64,000 bases of DNA from SAR116 cluster bacterium. GTDB lineage: Bacteria; Pseudomonadota; Alphaproteobacteria; Puniceispirillales; Puniceispirillaceae. The notes beneath the pieces are model-generated. The model did not search any database. It was not told where the DNA came from and saw only the letters and a program-made list of their open reading frames with translations. The position numbers and the translations under genes were made by a program. This document shows, piece by piece, positions 51,238-59,871 of this stretch. The stretch lies in the NCBI GenBank assembly GCA_004212735.1, contig SHBD01000004.1:107304-171303 (forward strand), read 5' to 3'. The first letter of the stretch is position 1; every line of letters starts with the position of its first letter.

Positions 51238-53025
51238 ATGCGACAATGGCGAACTTTGGGATACTCTGATGATATCAGTGCGCCCAACCCAAGGTCATTG
51301 TCTGTCCCGCATCATCAGATGGTTTTTAGCGTCTTGTCCATGCTTATGGTTGGTCTTGCGGGATGTGTGGGTAATCAACCGGGCGATAGTGTTCTTGCCA
51401 GCACCACCACGCCCATACAACCACAACCCAAAACAGAAAGCAGTGCTGGTCATTTTCTGGCGGCGCGTCAGGCGCTCTATTTTAACGATATTGATCAATC
51501 AGCGAATTTCTTCCTCGAGACGTTGCGCGACAACAGTGACAACGCCGATCTGCTTCGCCAGACCTTCATGACGCAATATTATCAGGGGAAAATCACCAAA
51601 GCAGCAGCTCTAGGCAGGCAGATGGAACAGCTTAACATCTCCACTGCCTTCAGCGCCGAGCCGGCAACAGCCATTGCCATTCAAGATCGCGATTGGCAGG
51701 CGGTCATGGTGCTTACCGATACTATGAGCGAGCATTCTCCTTCACGCCAGCTTGCCGGGCTGATCAAGGCATGGGCACTTGTCGCCACCGGTCAGGGCGA
51801 TGCCGGCATCACATATTTGACGGAAATGCGTGACGATGGTGAAGAGGCCAGTGCGTCTCCGGGGCTTTATATTGAGCTTCATGCTGCCTTGATGGCCGAA
51901 TATCTTGGACAGACAGATGAAGCCGCCAGACGGGGTTTGCAACTTGCCAAGACACCAATGTCACCTCTGGCCGCGCTACATCTTGCAGGGCTGTTGGCGC
52001 GTAATGGCGAATTACAGGCAGCAGAGACACTGGTTAGCCTGCGACTCAACACCAATTTTAACCAAACAGTCATCCTCGCATTGCTGTCGCAGGAGGCACA
52101 GAACAAGCCGCCTTCGCTTCTCTCCAATATGGTGCATGGCATCGTCGATTTCTCGTTGCTGGCGCAAGGTCGCTCGGAAGGGCAGACACTTGTCGCCCGC
52201 TTGCAGCTCGCACGTTTCCTTGAACCTGAAAACGATGTCCCTCGCCTGCTTCTTGCCCAGCAGCAGATAAAGACCGCAACTTACAGCGACGCCGTTGACA
52301 ATCTGTCTGCCATTGACAGTGACGGCCCCCTTGGCCAGCCAGCAATGATAGCACTTTCCGACATTGCCAATGAAAACAGGCAGTTTTCAGAGGCGGCCTC
52401 GATATTGCAACAGGCAATCACCATCAACCCTGAGGATGGCTATCTCTATAAATTGCTCGGCGACAGCCATCGCCGTGATGCCGACTACAGGCGCAGCCGG
52501 AAGGCCTATGAAACCGCCTATGAGATGGGCCACAGCACCAGCAATCTGCACCGTAATCTAGGTGTAACCCTGGAACGCCTTGACCAGACACAGACCGCAG
52601 AAAAGCACCTTAAAATGGCGCTTGAGATGAATCCAGACGATGCGTTTGCCCTCAACTATCTGGGTTATTGGTGGGCCGATCAGGGCCGCAACCTTGACGA
52701 GGCGATTGCGTTGATTGAACGTGCGGTAGAGTTACGGCCGAACAGCGGTTATTTCGTCGACTCACTGGGTTGGGTGCATTTTCGCCTTGGCGATGCAGAA
52801 ACCGCAGTTCAATTTCTGGAACAGGCAACCGAGCTGGAACCGGCCGATTCCGAGATTACAGGTCATCTCGGCGATGTCTATTGGCATTTGGGGCGCCGCA
52901 ACGAGGCGCGGTTCAAATGGCGGCTGGCGATAACCCTTGCCGACACAGAGGCCGAAAAGGAAAAATTTCGCGCCCGCCTTGAAACCGGATTGCCGCCATC
53001 GGAAATTAATGGCTTGTCAGAATGA
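51238..53025 (+). CDS. TPR lipoprotein, unknown function
   Basis: A 595-residue protein with tetratricopeptide repeats, rich in helical pairs from about residue 70 to the end; the clearest are AFALNYLGYWWADQGRNLDEA and NSGYFVDSLGWVHFRLGDAE (the typical SLGW alphaproteobacterial TPR). A lipobox SMLMVGLAGC ends at Cys 43, so it should be an outer- or inner-membrane lipoprotein. An ATG at 51319 would place this Cys at residue 16 and may be the true start. It sits between ETF-QO and ispE and overlaps ispE by 4 bases (ATGA), an order often seen in this group; its role is not known. Confidence 0.85.
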   Translation: MRQWRTLGYSDDISAPNPRSLSVPHHQMVFSVLSMLMVGLAGCVGNQPGDSVLASTTTPIQPQPKTESSAGHFLAARQALYFNDIDQSANFFLETLRDNSDNADLLRQTFMTQYYQGKITKAAALGRQMEQLNISTAFSAEPATAIAIQDRDWQAVMVLTDTMSEHSPSRQLAGLIKAWALVATGQGDAGITYLTEMRDDGEEASASPGLYIELHAALMAEYLGQTDEAARRGLQLAKTPMSPLAALHLAGLLARNGELQAAETLVSLRLNTNFNQTVILALLSQEAQNKPPSLLSNMVHGIVDFSLLAQGRSEGQTLVARLQLARFLEPENDVPRLLLAQQQIKTATYSDAVDNLSAIDSDGPLGQPAMIALSDIANENRQFSEAASILQQAITINPEDGYLYKLLGDSHRRDADYRRSRKAYETAYEMGHSTSNLHRNLGVTLERLDQTQTAEKHLKMALEMNPDDAFALNYLGYWWADQGRNLDEAIALIERAVELRPNSGYFVDSLGWVHFRLGDAETAVQFLEQATELEPADSEITGHLGDVYWHLGRRNEARFKWRLAITLADTEAEKEKFRARLETGLPPSEINGLSE

Positions 53026-53894
53026 CAGCCACAGATCTTATGTTTCCCGCCTCGCTCCATGCTGCTGCCAAGATCAATCTATTTCTGCGTATTACCGGCA
53101 AGCGCACTGATGGTTACCACACGCTTGAGTCCGGCGTCGTGTTCACTGAATTTGGTGACCGAATCACCATTAACCGTGCCGCGGCGGATAAAATCTGTCT
53201 GACCGGCCCCTTCGCGGGTGACCTGATGAAAGACAGCGGCGATAATATCTGCGCCTCCTGTCTGGCCAAGTTCCGGCAGGCGGGCGGAGTCGTTGAGCCT
53301 CTAAAAATTGTGATTGAAAAAAACATTCCGGTTGGCGCTGGTCTTGGCGGTGGTTCTAGTGATGCTGCCGCATTGCTACGCCACCTCAACCAACATGCAA
53401 CAACACCTCTATCACCCGATGCGCTATATAGATTGGCGCTCCATCTAGGAGCTGATGTGCCAGTTTGTCTGAACATGGCGTCCGCACATGTGAGCGGTAT
53501 AGGTGAAATCATTTCGCCATTAGCTGTTAAAAATGCCGGCTCCATCCTGCTTGCCAATCCCGGCAGGGCGCTGGCAACAGGCGATGTTTTCAAGTCCCTA
53601 ACAGATGCTGACATGACCGGAGACCGACTTGCCTCCCACCTTCCTCCGGATGGTGCAACCCCGTCTGAACTGGCGCGATATGGCAATGACCTCCTAACAC
53701 CTGCCTGTCAGTTGATGCCCGAGATCGAAACCCTACTCACCACGCTGGCAGGACAGGAGGGTGCGGACACCGTTGGCATGTCGGGTAGTGGCGCAACTTG
53801 TTTTGCCATTTATTCCTCACACACCGCCTGTGAGGCGGCGGCCGGTCAGCTTCTTGCGAAAAACATATGGGCGGTTGCAACCAGGATTATCTAG
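53022..53894 (+). CDS. ispE: 4-(cytidine 5'-diphospho)-2-C-methyl-D-erythritol kinase
   Basis: GHMP kinase of the MEP isoprenoid pathway, 290 residues. It shows AAAKINLFLRITGKRTDGYH, the ATP-binding IPVGAGLGGGSSDAAALLR near residue 104, and GMSGSGATCFAIY in the C-terminal half. Translation is coupled to the TPR lipoprotein (4-base overlap). It makes the precursor of polyprenyl phosphate, the carrier for the sugar transferase and oligosaccharyltransferase in this window. Confidence 0.95.
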   Translation: MTATDLMFPASLHAAAKINLFLRITGKRTDGYHTLESGVVFTEFGDRITINRAAADKICLTGPFAGDLMKDSGDNICASCLAKFRQAGGVVEPLKIVIEKNIPVGAGLGGGSSDAAALLRHLNQHATTPLSPDALYRLALHLGADVPVCLNMASAHVSGIGEIISPLAVKNAGSILLANPGRALATGDVFKSLTDADMTGDRLASHLPPDGATPSELARYGNDLLTPACQLMPEIETLLTTLAGQEGADTVGMSGSGATCFAIYSSHTACEAAAGQLLAKNIWAVATRII

Positions 53895-53950
53895 CAGAAT
53901 TCGGCTAATTATGGTCATTATCTCACGCGATGCCGGTTAGCTGATGATCA

Positions 53951-56101
53951 TTGAGCCTATGTTTGAGTTTTGTGGGGGCGCGCCACTTGTTTAATCGCGG
54001 ATATCTGGAAAGGCTGCTCTCTTGGCACCGGCGTGTGACGGACAGGCCATGGCTCGTGATGTCTGGACATCGAATAAGCTACGCTACCAGCGCAGTTTTG
54101 ATTTGTCTTGCCCTGTTTGCATCCGCACATATGCGGGTCTGGCAATATGACCAGTGGAGTGATGCACAGGATATCTATTACGTAGAGGAATTTCCGGCCT
54201 ATTCGACAACTGATGCCGCCTATTTCCTTCTGGTGGCGCAGGCAATAAAAACTCACGGCACCAGTAAAGATCTATCACGGTACCGCGGCTATCCTGATTC
54301 TGTTGATAATTTGCCAGCACCGGAACGTTCGATCCGGGATGAACCGCTGTTGGGTGTTCTCATCAGTTATCTGTCTCCCAACACATCACTCGAATCCCTC
54401 TCGATGACGGCGCATAGATTGCTTCCAATTTCGGTGACGTTGACGGCTTTAGCTGTCATTCTTGCTTTTGGTGCCGCTGGCTATTGGAGTGAAGGCGCCA
54501 TCGCCGCGCTTGGCAGCTCACTGTCCAGCACTTTTCTTGGGCGCACCTCGGCAGGGAGACTGGACACTGACCAACTCAATCTCGGATTTTTCTATCTGAT
54601 TATTGCTCTGGTTATCTGGGCAGGCAGGGTAAAAAGCATCGGGCAGGCATTGATGCTTTGTGGCGCGGCGGCGGCGGTTACACATCTGTTTCATTGGTGG
54701 TGGCCAAAACCCATTCTAAACTGGTTTTATTTGCTTGGCCTTGTCTGGCTTACCTATTTTTTCAGCCGGTCATTGACGCGCACAGCCCTGCTGGGCGGGG
54801 TCTATCTTGCCTTGATCAGCACTCTCAATTTTGGGCCGTCCGTTTATGTCAGTGAATTCACGGCCACTATCACCTCTGTTGGCCAAATGCGGCTGCCAAA
54901 CACTTTTGACGCCATTACCGAATTGGAAGTGCTCTCAACAAGCGAGTTTCTGAATGCTTTGATGGGAAATGTCTGGCTTGGGGGCCTCGCGATTCTTGGC
55001 GTTGCAGGGTGGGCCTTTGTCTCGCCAGTTTTTGCCGTAATCTTCATTCCGGCAATCTGCCTTGCGGCGATGAATATTGTTTTTGGCAACCGTGTTGTTT
55101 TCTTTGCGGCGCCGGTATTCTGGTTTGGCCTTGCCTGGTTTGCGCTGACCTCTGGTAGATATGTTTTTTGCCGATTGATACAGGGAAATGTCACAACGCC
55201 CTCAACGGGATTTGCCGGGGTGCATGCATGTCTTGCGTTTGTCATGCTTGCGACAACCTATTTTGTCTCATTCAATCCGTTGTCAAAACCTTATGTTCCA
55301 GACACGGCATTTTCCCGCGAGGTCGTCGAGGGATTCAAGTATTTAGGTAACCATGTCCGACAAACGGAAAATCAACGCCAACCTGTAATTGCAACCTGGT
55401 GGGATTATGGCTACACCGCCAGCCTGTTCAGCAAGCTCCCCACCCTTATCGATGGCGGAACGCAGCGCGGACCTCAGACCCATCTTCTGGCGCGCGCGCT
55501 GATGTCCCGCGATCAAGGTGAAAGCGCACGAATTCTAAAATTTATCGGCAATGATGGCACCGACGGTGTCGTGCAGAACAGTGCCAGTAACGCCACCCTT
55601 GCAGCAGCCTTTTTGCGCGGTCCAGCCAATGACAGATCGGATATCTACCTTGTCCTTACTAACAAAATGGCACAATGGATGGCATCAATCACCGCGCTTG
55701 GTCTGTGGGATAGCGAGACCGGCACACCACTGCCCATCCACCGTGGCTCAAACCGGCTCATTTATGGTGATCTTGCCTGCACTGGAAATGGCGCGCTGAT
55801 CAACTGCAGTGGCAGGCGCTACAATCTACAGGAAGGAACGGTTGATGGCAGGGCCGTGCTGTCAGGCGCGGTGCAGACCGATGATGGCAGGCGTGGTGCC
55901 AGCATTAGTTACCCGAACCCGAGCGGCTTTTATCTGCAGTTCAACCGACTTGGCGGCAAGGCCTGGTCGGACCAACTGATCCATCCGCGACTATATGATT
56001 CAACCTTCAACAGACTATTCTATCACGGTGATTTCAACCCGGATCACTTTACCCCGCTGATCGATGCCTATCCCTATTACCGGGTTTACAAAATCAACTG
56101 A
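53951..56101 (+). CDS. PglB/STT3-family oligosaccharyltransferase
   Basis: Bacterial oligosaccharyltransferase of the STT3 family, up to 716 residues, with about 12 hydrophobic segments in the first 430 and a soluble C-terminal domain. By homology to Campylobacter PglB it transfers a lipid-linked glycan to asparagine of periplasmic proteins. Active-site features are present: an Asp in STTDAAYF (D88), DTD in SAGRLDTDQLN (D205, D207), AITELEVLSTSEF aligning with the PglB TIxE loop (E324), and the hallmark WWDYG at residues 483-487 with TLIDGG after it. The C-terminal end RLFYHGDFNP also resembles PglB. The first codon is TTG without a clear Shine-Dalgarno; an ATG at 54059 is an alternative. It follows ispE by 56 bp. 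Confidence 0.88.
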   Translation: MSLCLSFVGARHLFNRGYLERLLSWHRRVTDRPWLVMSGHRISYATSAVLICLALFASAHMRVWQYDQWSDAQDIYYVEEFPAYSTTDAAYFLLVAQAIKTHGTSKDLSRYRGYPDSVDNLPAPERSIRDEPLLGVLISYLSPNTSLESLSMTAHRLLPISVTLTALAVILAFGAAGYWSEGAIAALGSSLSSTFLGRTSAGRLDTDQLNLGFFYLIIALVIWAGRVKSIGQALMLCGAAAAVTHLFHWWWPKPILNWFYLLGLVWLTYFFSRSLTRTALLGGVYLALISTLNFGPSVYVSEFTATITSVGQMRLPNTFDAITELEVLSTSEFLNALMGNVWLGGLAILGVAGWAFVSPVFAVIFIPAICLAAMNIVFGNRVVFFAAPVFWFGLAWFALTSGRYVFCRLIQGNVTTPSTGFAGVHACLAFVMLATTYFVSFNPLSKPYVPDTAFSREVVEGFKYLGNHVRQTENQRQPVIATWWDYGYTASLFSKLPTLIDGGTQRGPQTHLLARALMSRDQGESARILKFIGNDGTDGVVQNSASNATLAAAFLRGPANDRSDIYLVLTNKMAQWMASITALGLWDSETGTPLPIHRGSNRLIYGDLACTGNGALINCSGRRYNLQEGTVDGRAVLSGAVQTDDGRRGASISYPNPSGFYLQFNRLGGKAWSDQLIHPRLYDSTFNRLFYHGDFNPDHFTPLIDAYPYYRVYKIN

Positions 56102-56166
56102 TCCAGCGGGTCATTTAATGGGTTGATTGACTGAAAAATGGCGGCTAGATTGCACCCCGATTGGAT

Positions 56167-56241
56167 TGGGGCGTGGCCAAGTGGTAAGGCATCGGTTTTT
56201 GGTATCGTGTATCGTAGGTTCGAATCCTACCGCCCCAGCCA
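56167..56241 (+). tRNA. tRNA-Gln (TTG)
   Basis: A complete cloverleaf with acceptor TGGGGCG/CGCCCCA, D-arm GGCCAAGTGGTAAGGC, anticodon loop TTTTGGT with anticodon TTG at 56199-56201, T-arm with GTAGGTTCGAATCCTAC, discriminator G and encoded CCA. The anticodon stem has one U-U mismatch at its outer pair and one G-U pair, which is weaker than usual but still folds. Confidence 0.94.
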
Positions 56242-56308
56242 TCCAGTCTTGCACATCCGTTTTCCCCCACACCTTCATTGGCCGCATGATACCTTTACAG
56301 GCTAGGTC

Positions 56309-57040
56309 TCATGGAACAGATGCCAATGAATAGCCTGTCTGGGTTGTCAGAATGACCGGTTTTTTGCAGATACGGCGGATTTTCTGGCGCAGGCGGTAAA
56401 TATGTGTCTCAACAGTATGTGTGCTCAACCCTGTCTGAAAACCCCAGACTTCTGTTAACAGCTCCTCCTTCGTCACACCGGCAGGGTGCGCCCGATAGAG
56501 ATATTTCAGTATCGTCGCCTCTTTTTCGGTGAGGATGACCTTCTTGCTGTCGTCCGCCAATTTCAGCAGTTTATTTGCGGGAACAAAGCTGAGGCCAGAT
56601 ATTGAAAATCTCGCCGTGTCAGAGGCCTTTTGCTGCCAGAGTTGCGAGCGAACCCTTGCCAGCAATTCGCCCATCCGCATCGGTTTGATAATATAATCAT
56701 TCGCGCCCGCCTCAAGACCGGCGACAATATCATCCTCTGAATTCTGTTCTGTAAGCATGACAATCGGCTTGGTAAAGCCGCGCTCACGCAGTTTTCGACA
56801 GATTTCCACACCATTTCCATCTGGAAGGCAAATATCCAAAAGGATCAGATCCGGGTTAGCGTCTGGCAGTTTATCGAACACCTCAAGCAGGGTCGAGGCT
56901 TCAACAACTTCATTGAACCCCTCACTTGCCAGCTGCTGCCGCAATGTGGTTCTCAGAAAAGCGTCATCATCAACGATCAACAGCCGCGCACTTATTGACG
57001 AATCCCAGACCACATCATTTAACAAACCTTGCATTTTCAT
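56309..57040 (-). CDS. OmpR-family response regulator, orphan
   Basis: Two-component response regulator, 243 residues. The receiver domain has LLIVDDDAFLRTTLRQQL, the phosphoacceptor Asp in LILLDICLPDGNG, and VMLTEQNSEDDIVAGLEAGA with the conserved lysine in YIIKPMRMGEL. The C-terminal winged helix shows LTEKEATILKYLYRA and THTVETHIYRLRQKI. No histidine kinase gene lies near. The ATG at 57040 (MKMQGLLND) is preferred; a further upstream stretch to 57127 looks non-conserved. Divergent from ribA with an inverted repeat in between. Confidence 0.88.
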   Translation of the reverse strand: MKMQGLLNDVVWDSSISARLLIVDDDAFLRTTLRQQLASEGFNEVVEASTLLEVFDKLPDANPDLILLDICLPDGNGVEICRKLRERGFTKPIVMLTEQNSEDDIVAGLEAGANDYIIKPMRMGELLARVRSQLWQQKASDTARFSISGLSFVPANKLLKLADDSKKVILTEKEATILKYLYRAHPAGVTKEELLTEVWGFQTGLSTHTVETHIYRLRQKIRRICKKPVILTTQTGYSLASVP

Positions 57041-57096
57041 AAGCAACTCAATACATGGAAGCTCTAAAGAGAGACCAGAATAACCGCATAAACCAA

Positions 57097-57128
57097 ATTG
57101 CAAAAACCTAATATGGTTTTTCTGCAAT
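57097..57128. promoter_or_regulatory. inverted repeat between response-regulator gene and ribA
   Basis: ATTGC-AAAAACC and GGTTTTT-(CT)-GCAAT form an interrupted 12-bp inverted repeat around TAATAT in the divergent intergenic region. It could be a transcription-factor site for either gene. It does not look like the FMN riboswitch, which would carry several conserved helices. Confidence 0.35.
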
Positions 57129-57146
57129 CATTGACGGGCCAGTGCA

Positions 57147-58268
57147 ATGAAACAATCAGCAAATGGCAAAGCCTACATGAAGATTAACCGCGCATCAGCA
57201 GAGCTGCGGCGCGGCGGAATTGTCATGTTGCGTCTTGCCAATGGCGAGGCTGGCCTGTTTCGTGCTGTTGAGTTAATGCGTGATGGTGATGCCGATAGAT
57301 TGGCGCAAATGAGCGGGTCAGGGGCGATGCTGGTGCTGACCGACAACCGCATCAACAGCCTTGGCCGCTCGCTTCGTGAAACACATAGCTGTGCAACCAT
57401 CCCGGTGGCCGGCCGCACAATCTCCACTCTGGTTGACATCGCCATAAGTGTGCCAGACGCGGATATTTTAGGGGCGCAGGCCTCAATTGTCGGTGAGCGA
57501 CGCGACTCACTTGCCGATATGACCACGCGCCTGCTGCGAATTGCCAAATTGATACCCAGCGCAGTGCTTGCCCGCATTCCCTCACGCGACAGCATCTTTC
57601 AGGAACGTCTCGCACGGGACCATAATATCCTTGTCATTGAGGCGCGTGACATTGAGCAATATGGCAGACAGGCGGCAGAAAGCCTGAAAATTGCAGCGCG
57701 TGCAAAAGTGCCGTTGGCAGTGGCTGCAGAGGCGGAGATTGTCATGTTCCGCGCCGATGTTGGCGGTGAGGAGCATTTCGCCGTTCTTGTCGGAGGCAAA
57801 GTGCCAGAAAAACCACCGCTGGTTCGCTTACACTCGCAATGCATCACTGGTGATGTTCTAGGCAGTCTGAAATGCGATTGTGGTGACCAGTTGAAAGCCG
57901 CTCTTTCCTTCATGGCGAACAATGGTGGCGGTGTGCTTGTCTATCTGGCGCAGGAGGGCCGTGACATAGGGCTCCTCAACAAGATGCGTGCCTATGCGCT
58001 GCAGGATAATGGCCTGGACACGGTCGATGCGAATCATGCGCTGGGATTCCAGTCCGATGAGCGGCTGTTTCTGCCTGCCAGCAAAATTCTGCGCGAATTG
58101 GGAATCAACGAGGTGCGGCTGATCACTAATAACCCCGATAAAATCTCACAGCTTGATGACGCCGGGATCACCGTGTGTGAGCGCGTGCCCCTGACAAGCC
58201 AAGCCAACGCACATAATCGGCGATATCTTAACACCAAGCGTGACCGTTCAGGGCATCTCATCGACTAG
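57147..58268 (+). CDS. ribA: GTP cyclohydrolase II with N-terminal extension
   Basis: GTP cyclohydrolase II of riboflavin synthesis, 373 residues. The C-terminal half (from about 195) has the zinc cysteines in LHSQCITGDVLGSLKCDCGD and then YLAQEGRDIGLLNKMRAYAL, LDTVDANHALGF and RLITNNPDK. The N-terminal half of about 190 residues has no DHBP-synthase motifs (no DDEDRENEGD-like loop), so I do not call it RibBA. A similar extended form exists in other alphaproteobacteria. ATG at 57147 or 57177; the second follows a similar pattern of residues. Confidence 0.88.
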   Translation: MKQSANGKAYMKINRASAELRRGGIVMLRLANGEAGLFRAVELMRDGDADRLAQMSGSGAMLVLTDNRINSLGRSLRETHSCATIPVAGRTISTLVDIAISVPDADILGAQASIVGERRDSLADMTTRLLRIAKLIPSAVLARIPSRDSIFQERLARDHNILVIEARDIEQYGRQAAESLKIAARAKVPLAVAAEAEIVMFRADVGGEEHFAVLVGGKVPEKPPLVRLHSQCITGDVLGSLKCDCGDQLKAALSFMANNGGGVLVYLAQEGRDIGLLNKMRAYALQDNGLDTVDANHALGFQSDERLFLPASKILRELGINEVRLITNNPDKISQLDDAGITVCERVPLTSQANAHNRRYLNTKRDRSGHLID

Positions 58269-58299
58269 CGGGCCGTTTTGCCCAACGCTCTACTGTTGT

Positions 58300-58983
58300 T
58301 CACAGGTGCTGTTCACGCGCACCAAATATGGCTGAGCCAACACGCACCGATGTGGCGCCAAAAGCGATCGCTTCCTCAAAATCCGAACTCATTCCCATCG
58401 ACAGTTCGGGCAGATCGTTGCGTTTCGCCATTTCACGCAGTAGCGCGAAATGCATCGCCGCCTCCTCATCCGCAGGGGGGATACACATCAAACCGACAAC
58501 ATCCAGCCCACAATCCTCGCGGCAAAAGCGAATGAACTCATCAACTTCACCAGGCATAACGCCTGCTTTTTGTGGCTCCTCACCGGTGTTTACCTGAACA
58601 AAACAAGGCAAGTGCCGGTTTTGACGCTCCATTTCAGCAGCTAGGATTTTTGCCAGCTTCGCCCGGTCAACGACTTCGATGACATCGAACAATGCGACAG
58701 CATCTGCCGCCTTATTGGTCTGTAATGGTCCTATCAAATGCAGTGTCAAATCTTGATATTCTGCGCGCAGATGCTTCCAGCGCTTTTGTGCTTCCTGAAC
58801 ACGATTTTCCCCAAAAACCCGTTGACCTGAAGCAAGACATTCGTCAATTTTTTCTTCTGGTTGTTTTTTGCTAACAGCAATGAGTTTTGGATATGATACG
58901 CGGTGCAGCATTCCATTTTGAGTCACAACATTTTTTATCCTGTTCTCGACAGAAATTATATTTTTTGAGATCGATTGCAGCAT
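58300..58983 (-). CDS. PLP homeostasis protein (YggS family)
   Basis: Pyridoxal-phosphate-binding protein YggS/PROSC, 227 residues, which buffers free PLP. It shows PKLIAVSKKQPEEKIDECL (PLP lysine in VSKKQ), FGENRVQEAQKRW, LHLIGPLQTNKAADAV, IEVVDRAKLAKIL, FVQVNTGEEPQKAGV and LSMGMSSDFEEAIAFGATSVR. The gene ends about 30 bp beyond ribA on the opposite strand (convergent). It marks the right end of the normal-GC region. Confidence 0.95.
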   Translation of the reverse strand: MLQSISKNIISVENRIKNVVTQNGMLHRVSYPKLIAVSKKQPEEKIDECLASGQRVFGENRVQEAQKRWKHLRAEYQDLTLHLIGPLQTNKAADAVALFDVIEVVDRAKLAKILAAEMERQNRHLPCFVQVNTGEEPQKAGVMPGEVDEFIRFCREDCGLDVVGLMCIPPADEEAAMHFALLREMAKRNDLPELSMGMSSDFEEAIAFGATSVRVGSAIFGAREQHL

Positions 58984-59149
58984 GTTTGATCAAAGTTGCA
59001 TTATTAACAGGCTAAGAGTTCTGTTCTAACGCACTTTATTAGCCCATCCCTTAAAAACATTCAGTTTCGATAATCTTTATTTTATAATAAATGCTTGAGG
59101 TAAACTATAATAAATTTCATTTTATAGCTAGGCATAATGGAGGTGTTTT
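58984..59149. other. AT-rich intergenic spacer, possible promoter
   Basis: No gene seen. Base composition drops sharply here. A TATAAT box at 59106-59111 precedes the oxygenase start at 59150 by about 40 bases; no convincing -35 was found. Confidence 0.35.
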
Positions 59150-59839
59150 TTGGTACACGTTGCTGACGATGAGATGACACACTTATTTTCCTGCCCTTTA
59201 TTTAGGGTGAGTATTCCAAATTTTTCTAAATTGAATGACCTACTGACGAACGAAGCGAGGGAGTGGAGAAAAAGCGCTGCTGGAGTGAACATCTCCAACA
59301 AGGGAGATAGTTGGCACTCCCCAGATGGGTTACTGTCAAGGAAGGAGGCTGGTTTTCAAGAGTTTTCAAAACTAGTTCCGAAATACGCGGCTCTCTATTT
59401 AAATAGAATTAATCCAAAGTTAAAGTTAGGTGACTTTGGTTTTGAGGCAAATGCTTGGGTGAACATAAATAGGAGGGGAGGCTTCAATGCGGTTCATACC
59501 CACGGCAAATTTCATATTTCAGGATGTTATTACGTAAAACAACCCAGGGTAAAAAATGGGCAAAGTGGCATGATTGAGTTTGTAAACACCCGCTTTGACC
59601 ATCATATCCACAGCACAATAGGGGGCGAAGCTTTCGCCGCTAAGTTCACTATCCGTCCAAATGAAGGAGACATGATCATTTTTCCATCTACACTCCTTCA
59701 TTCAGTTCATCCCAATGAAACAAAAGAAGAGAGAATATCTATAGCCTGGAATATTCTATTTAAAAAGAAGACCGCCAGCGCATCCATAATTCCAAAAACC
59801 GCAATTTTTCAAGCACAAAAGCCGACCTTAAAAATTTGA
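59150..59839 (+). CDS. putative 2OG-Fe(II) oxygenase (TIGR02466-like)
   Basis: 229-residue protein resembling the TIGR02466 putative 2-oxoglutarate/iron oxygenase family. It has the cupin-like core ANAWVNINRRGGFNAVHTHG with H116 and H118, then HISGCYYVKQPRVKNG, and RPNEGDMIIFPSTLLHSVHP (H184) with ERISIAWNILF providing the arginine for 2OG. The TTG at 59150 is preceded by a strong GGAGGTG, so it is the likely start; ATG at 59174 is the alternative. It is AT-rich like its right neighbours, unlike yggS. Substrate unknown; relatives are found in marine cyanobacteria, phages and SAR11-like bacteria. Confidence 0.78.
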   Translation: MVHVADDEMTHLFSCPLFRVSIPNFSKLNDLLTNEAREWRKSAAGVNISNKGDSWHSPDGLLSRKEAGFQEFSKLVPKYAALYLNRINPKLKLGDFGFEANAWVNINRRGGFNAVHTHGKFHISGCYYVKQPRVKNGQSGMIEFVNTRFDHHIHSTIGGEAFAAKFTIRPNEGDMIIFPSTLLHSVHPNETKEERISIAWNILFKKKTASASIIPKTAIFQAQKPTLKI

Positions 59840-59871
59840 CCTTCACGTTGTTAAAGTTTCCAATTAAAATT

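Noticed and set aside
56127..56333. Plus-strand frame with VVRHRFLVSCIVGSNPTAP
   Set aside because: It translates through tRNA-Gln.
57041..57146. FMN riboswitch upstream of ribA
   Set aside because: Only a single interrupted inverted repeat is present; the conserved multi-helix FMN element is not seen.
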